Of a stretch of 64,000 nt of DNA, positions 59,178 to 64,000 are shown in pieces. The stretch spans positions 36,641,994-36,705,993 of the forward strand of contig OY776133.1 in assembly GCA_963675135.1 (NCBI GenBank), given 5' to 3'. The DNA is from Galeopsis tetrahit (Eukaryota; Streptophyta; Magnoliopsida; Lamiales; Lamiaceae). The notes under the pieces are model-generated. The model worked only from the letters and a program-made list of their open reading frames with translations, was not told the origin of the DNA and did no database searches. Position numbers and translations under genes: made by a program. Within the stretch, counting starts at the first letter, position 1, and every line of letters starts with the position of its first letter.

Positions 59178-59647
59178 ACATCAAGATAATTCATGATTGA
59201 TGATAATAACTAATTAACTAAGCTTCCTTGATTGGTGATGGTAAAGTCAACTATCGTTCCAAAACTATAACGGGCACCCACAAATTGAGGGTGAGATTGA
59301 TTTAACGGATTAGACCGGATATAGCAAACATTAAAAAAAAAAAAAAGTATTCATCAAATTAATTAGAATATAGGTAGGAAGCATGTTTGGGTAAGATAAT
59401 GAAGGATGAAGATTTGATATTCTATTTTGTTTTTAAATGAAATTAATGGTGGCATGGAGCTAGTTTAATTATAACATTAACAACGTACAAATTAATTAAA
59501 TTGAAATATTTTATTAATTAATTATATAATATTGAATTAGTGCTTGCTTAAACCATATATATATAAACCTCCACTACCAATCCATAATTACCTACACCCA
59601 CAGATCGATCGAGACTCGATCTTAATTAATCTGTAGAGCTAGCTAGC
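59178..59647 (+). promoter_or_regulatory. Upstream region and TATA box of the cysteine-rich peptide gene
   Basis: TATAAA at 59562-59567 lies 81 bp before the ATG. The stretch 59178-59575 is related to 31478-31860 in the duplicated unit, so this promoter-proximal DNA predates the older duplication. Confidence 0.6.
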
Positions 59648-60202
59648 ATGGCAAATGTTAAAGTTATACACTCGATTGTTATTGCGTTTTTCTTGGTTTC
59701 AACTTCAGGTACTATTTAATTATGTACTTTCTTTGTTAATTATATTACATGAAAATTTAATTATATATATATCAACGTACACTAGAAATTATTAATTCAT
59801 GTACAAAAATTGAATCTCCGGCCAACTAGCTATTACATAATAATAATAATAATATCGATCGATCGATCGATCGATCTCTAGCTAGCTTTTCGATCCCTCC
59901 GACGTCCAAATAAAGTAGTGTTCGATCATATTTTAATTTCTTTTTGGATTGTCGTGTTTTTAATTATATTCTCTTGCTACTTTATCGATGTATATATAGT
60001 TATGGTATGTACGAAGATGGTTGAAGATGTGTCGGCACTGAGATGTAGCGAACATGATGAATGCGGCGAGCTTGAGTCGTGCAGCATTGCTGGAATTTGC
60101 GTTCCAAATGTTGATATATGTGTTGATACTGTACTAGATTGTACCAGTAGTGATCAATGCGTCTGCGACCACACCTGCGAAGCCGGAGTTTGCTCTGTTT
60201 AG
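59648..60202 (+). CDS. Small secreted cysteine-rich peptide, two exons
   Basis: Exons 59648-59708 and 60000-60202 with GT-AG borders, joined in phase 1, give 87 residues. Residues 1-20 (MANVKVIHSIVIAFFLVSTS) form a signal peptide. The mature part has 11 cysteines, including ALRCSEHDECGELESC, GICVPNVDIC and DQCVCDHTCEAGVC. The C-x(6)-C-x(5)-C-x(6)-C spacing and Asp/Glu content suggest an acidic, disulfide-stabilised extracellular peptide. I do not recognise the family; a defence-type or signalling peptide is only a guess. The start is the first ATG after the TATA box. The intron holds a (CGAT)n microsatellite at about 59854-59875. An odd cysteine count leaves one free, or one lost on cleavage. 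Confidence 0.8.
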
Positions 60203-60629
60203 ATGGTAAATTATTTTTATTAATTCAATTTTTGTGCCATGCATGCCGGACCAAATTTGCATTTTACACAATTTTTATATATATGAGACAACAAATATTG
60301 AATTTTTTTATATATATATTTAGTTAATTGCATCCATTTGAATCTCTATATGATCATATTCACTCAAGGATGATTTTTTTTTTTTTTTTGCTCTGCAGTC
60401 TCTATATAGTAGTTAGTTAGTAGGGGCAAAGTTGTTTATTAATTAAATGTTTTACTTGTTGTTATGTTGATTAATTATATTTGCTACGTCTTATGTAATT
60501 TCATGATATTTTATAGCATTAGATGCTCAGAGATTAATGTTTACCGTAACGTTAATGTTTTTAACTATATATATATATATGTGCTTGCAATGATAGTTGA
60601 CTTTAAACAACATGATCCATTTGAGTGTG

Positions 60630-60666
<37 letters not shown>

Positions 60667-60980
60667 TTTATTTTAACATTTTACAGATTATATATGATCG
60701 ATGGTTAAAGATCGAGCTCAAGCCGATGGATGCATGTCAGCTTTTATATATATTATACTATTATGAACTAAATTTCCTTCCAAGTTTTTCGATTGATTTT
60801 TTTGTAATTGGTTTGTTAAATTTAATTTCTATTTGAGATAACCTTTCAAAGTTTTAATATTTTATTATTATCAATAATTTCGAAATATCTCTAATTAATA
60901 GCGTGATTTGTATAAATGAATAGAGCTAGTAAACGCATGAATGAAATGAAAACTTGAATAAAATGAAATAATTATTGTGA
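60203..60980. other. 3' flank of the cysteine-rich gene, with a (TA)n microsatellite
   Basis: Non-coding. A pure TA run occupies about 60631-60660. Probable 3' UTR immediately after the stop. Confidence 0.5.
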
Positions 60981-61555
60981 CACTACAAGGCCGCGAAAAA
61001 AAATTGTCCCTAATTCAAATATTTCCGTCGCTAATGTGAGTTAGCAATGAAATAATTTTGTCGCGGGATTTGTTGCTATACACTCGTCGCTAACATGTTT
61101 GTGACAAAAAAAAAATGTCGCAAATATTAACGATGAAAATTTGAGTTTCATCGCAAAATATTAGCGACGAAAATATGACTTTCATCGCAAAATGTTTGCG
61201 AGGAAAATCACACATTTGTCGCAAATACGTTAGAGACGGGTTTATAGCAGGCGACAAATTTTTTTCGTGTCTAAAATAGTAGCTCCTTACTTTATGACTA
61301 ATTTTTTGCGATAAATTAATATTTTAATTTCGTTGAAAATATTAGCGATGAAACCCATATTTTTGTCGTTAATTTACGAATTATTCTCTAAACCCACTTC
61401 CGCACTCGACCAACCCGACCCGTATCCACACCCAACCCGCATACCCCTCCCCATTTTATTTAAATGACGTACTATTTATTTGGTCTTTGTAGGGATTGAT
61501 CCCGGGTGGATGGACACCCATAGTTGGGCGCCCACCACTCGGGCAAGATTCACGT
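60981..61555. mobile_element. Truncated CACTA left end, same family as 48093-51741
   Basis: Begins CACTACAAGGCCGCGAAAAA and repeats the left-end layout of the 48093 element: TTGTCGCGGGATTTGTTGCT, TTTCATCGCAAAATATTAGC, a GACCCGTATCCACACCCAAC tract and the tRNA-like block at 61491-61546. It stops abruptly near 61555; no right end was found. Confidence 0.78.
61491..61546 (-). other. tRNA-like A/B-box block inside CACTA fragment
   Basis: Third copy of the block (minus strand: GCCCGAGTGGTGGGCGCC then CACCCGGGATCAATCCC). The B box is degenerate compared with 53311-53326. Confidence 0.4.
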
Positions 61556-62209
61556 CTTATGCAACACTAAAATATACGACCGCAAGTATACGACGTCTAT
61601 CGTAGCGTGATAAGTACGAGGTCGATCCCACGAGGAGGTATAGCGTAAAAGTGTATTTTGTTAACGGAATTCTATTTAGACGCGATCGATTAAGTGAAGG
61701 TGGTGAATTACCCTAAAATTGCCTACCAATTTGTCACAAGTAAACAATGAAAAAAGTAATGAAGAAATCGATCGAATACCATGCAAATCAAGAAACGAGG
61801 TGGAAAACGGATGAAAACTCAATTAAGAGAAAGTAGGTCCTAAAGCACATGCAATACTCATGAATCCATCTATGATTAATTATCTACTTAAGTGGTGTTC
61901 ATGCTTTATCTATAAGATTGATCACATAATAATGGATTAAAAGTTTCTTCAATCCAAATAATCCAAAGGAAATATCACACAACTTATTATCTCTACCTAA
62001 ATTGCACAATAGAACCCAATCAAGCTCCTAGGATCATCACACATCTTCCTAATCATTGATCATCTTTCAATCTCACAATAAAATTAGGTCAAATGCTTGC
62101 AATCAATCAATCAAACTAGATTTCTCAACCTAATTCAATTAACTATGATCAACACATCACTATTGTACACTAATGACATGTTTTGCAATATAAACCAAGC
62201 ATCCAAATA

Positions 62210-62492
62210 CTTCCTCCGTCCCGGAGGAACTTGCACCCTTTGACCGGCACACATTTTAAGAAATGTGTAAGAAAAAGTGTAATGATTGATGTTTTGAGGG
62301 GTAGTTTTGTAAACTTTTATGAATAAAGTAAAATAAAAAGTAGATTGAGTGTGGAAAAGTAATGGCATATGGGTAAATATGAGTATATTTCAAGGGTGAG
62401 GGTTGTGAATATATTTCCTTTTATGGAGTGTGCAAATTGGTATGGGACATCCATATATGGAAAGTGTGCAAATTCCTGTGGGACGGAGGGAG
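62210..62492. mobile_element. Stowaway MITE
   Basis: Ends CTTCCTCCGTCCCGGAGGAA and ...TTCCTGTGGGACGGAGGGAG, flanked by TA. Internal sequence (GGTATGGGACATCCATATAT, ATTTTAAGAAATGTGTAA) places it in the same family as the MITE in fructokinase intron 2. Confidence 0.9.
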
Positions 62493-62914
62493 TAGAATTT
62501 AGCCACACAAACACCAATTAAGCAAAACATTAATTCATAAACTTCATCACAAGTATTTACAAGGCCCTAGAACCAAAAGTGTTCTCGCCAATCAACAACA
62601 TAATCCAATTACAAAGAAAACTAAGATAAAAGCAATAAAAAGTGAAGAGAAAAGAAAGCTTAGACTATTGTATGGTGATGAATCAAATTCCAAAGCTAAT
62701 GGTGGCCCCCTTGCATGAATTGATGAAGAATTGAAGATGTAAATGAAGAAAACCTCCAAGTGTGTGTGATTGTGTGTGAGAATGCTTGAAGGAGAGGTAA
62801 GATGCTTTTGAATTTAAGAAGTAAGGTATTTATAGTGTTGGGGTAGGGTTTGGGTGTAAGAATTGCAAGTTGGTCCCTTGAAAATGGAGAAAATACAAGT
62901 TTGGCACCGAAAAT

Positions 62915-63215
62915 TGGTTGGCCCGGCCGGGTGGGAAAGTGGCTCGGCCGGGCGGGAGTGTTGGCCGAGTGTTACAAAAACAGGGGGGAGGCGGCCCGGC
63001 CGGGCGAGTGATGCCGCCCGGCCGTGCGGAAACTTCGTAAGTTGGAGGGTGGTTTGGCTTTCTCGGCCGCCCGGCCGGGCCATAACTTCGTATCTTGGCC
63101 AAAATCTGGCATTTGACCGCCCGGCCGGGCGAGTGGTGCCACCCGGCCGGGCCGAACCTTCATATTCGGCCAAAATTTTGGTGCTCGGCCGCCCGGCCGG
63201 GCCAAACTTTCGTCT
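62915..63215. repeat. Cluster of GC-rich palindromes (CCCGGCCGGG)
   Basis: At least eight variants of CCCGGCCGGGCGA / CGGCCGCCCGGCCGGGC, spaced 20-60 bp apart in an otherwise AT-rich region. The intervening text (AACTTCGTA, TTGGCCAAAATCTGGCATT) is also partly repeated. Confidence 0.85.
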
Positions 63216-64000
63216 TGGCTCCGTCTTTCGTTTTTGTCCTCCAACTTAGTCCCTCCGTATCTTGAGCTTCCGACCTCCGATCGACTAGATTCTTTTGGCT
63301 ATTCCACTCCGTTTTTCATGCCGGATCCAATGGTGCACTCCTCTTTCCGATCCAATCACTTTTGATATGTGTTTTGCTCCCAAATTCCATCGTTTTACCT
63401 ACAAAATCGACAAAACACTACCTTAATTCCTCTTATTTCGACCAAAACAATCATATTCAATGCATAAATCAATGAAATCCACATCAAAATACGCTTCACA
63501 TGTGCCTCTAAAATGTGTAAATTCCACCCGAATCAAACCCCCCCAAACTTAAAATGTTGTTTGTCCTCAAACAACTAAGCACTTAAAGCAATGAGGGTGG
63601 AATGATCACAATGGATAATATTCAATGCAAATCACACATGCAAAGTAAAGTGTAGTGATATCTCTTTCTCAAAGTGCATTTCTCAATGAAGGTCATAGGC
63701 TCATTATTGCAATTCACACTCATGGATCAAAGAATGCACAAACACACAACACATTGTGAATGGGAAACATAATCCAAATGCTCAAGTCCTCTACTCACAT
63801 GATGGAGTCTTTCTCTCAAACACACAAACAAATTAAGGATATTAATGCACTCATCAACCAAGTTATGCTATGCAATCACCATATGCTTGTCCAACTTCTA
63901 CTTTCTACAACACATCAAATGCTCAACAATGTGATCAATAGGACTTAATCAAGGATGTAACATTGGCTCTTTGGATAAGGTAGGATGAATTTGGGAATTT

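Larger units (their letters stand above)
61556..64000. mobile_element. Non-coding retroelement-like repeat (LARD-like), runs off the right edge
   Basis: TATACGACCGCAAGTATACG and GAGGTCGATCCCACGAGGAG at 61590-61640, and CCCCCCAAACTTAAAATGTT / GTTTGTCCTCAAACAA at 63537-63574, are motif types I associate with non-coding plant LTR-retroelement derivatives. No LTR pair, primer-binding site or protein is visible in the window, so the class is a suggestion. A Stowaway MITE and a GC-rich block lie inside. Confidence 0.35.

Noticed and set aside
62863..63249. Overlapping Gly/Pro/Arg-rich frames on both strands
   Set aside because: Created by the GC palindromes; present in several frames at once, which argues against coding.

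Overview
The window looks like nuclear DNA of a dicot plant, most likely an asterid of the Lamiales type. It is AT-rich, its genes have GT-AG introns, and it is full of plant transposon families (CACTA, Mutator-like, hAT, Stowaway MITEs, tRNA-derived SINEs, an L1-type LINE). It also carries fragments of R1-like NLR resistance genes. No bacterial features are present.

Layout. 1-1143: last two visible exons of a B-box zinc-finger gene (BBX18/19 type), plus strand. 1710-3245: a Mutator-like foldback MITE with plant telomere-type repeats in its loop, then a second hairpin MITE. 3831-8362: a complete four-exon fructokinase gene on the minus strand, with MITEs in two introns. 8997-18583: a decayed zone holding a SINE, a dead LINE, an RNase H fragment, a second SINE and remnants of R1-like NLR genes. 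18574-20196: a truncated foldback element and featureless AT-rich DNA.

20197-47935: two head-to-tail copies of a ~13.8 kb segment (13,818 and 13,921 bp), nearly identical. Each copy holds CACTA-derived satellite DNA, a CACTA element encoding an Ulp1/C48-like cysteine protease domain, a Mutator-like foldback element, a hAT element with a retroposon nested inside it, a SINE, and a long-TIR element carrying GC-rich host-like DNA. An older, diverged tandem duplication lies underneath. It supplies paralogous empty sites that confirm several of the insertions.

48093-51741: a 3.6 kb CACTA element made largely of a ~152 bp satellite. 52713-59177: a 6.5 kb CACTA element with TIRs, TSD and both expected genes, but a transposase gene that is broken and internally deleted. 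59648-60202: a two-exon gene for a small secreted cysteine-rich peptide of unknown function, the only other intact host-type gene here. 60981-64000: a truncated CACTA left end, then non-coding retroelement-like sequence running off the right end, with a Stowaway MITE and a block of GC-rich palindromic repeats.

The host genes (B-box factor, fructokinase, cysteine-rich peptide, NLR fragments) show no functional linkage; the main story of the window is nested transposition and duplication. Splice sites and domain names were read by eye and no database search was possible.
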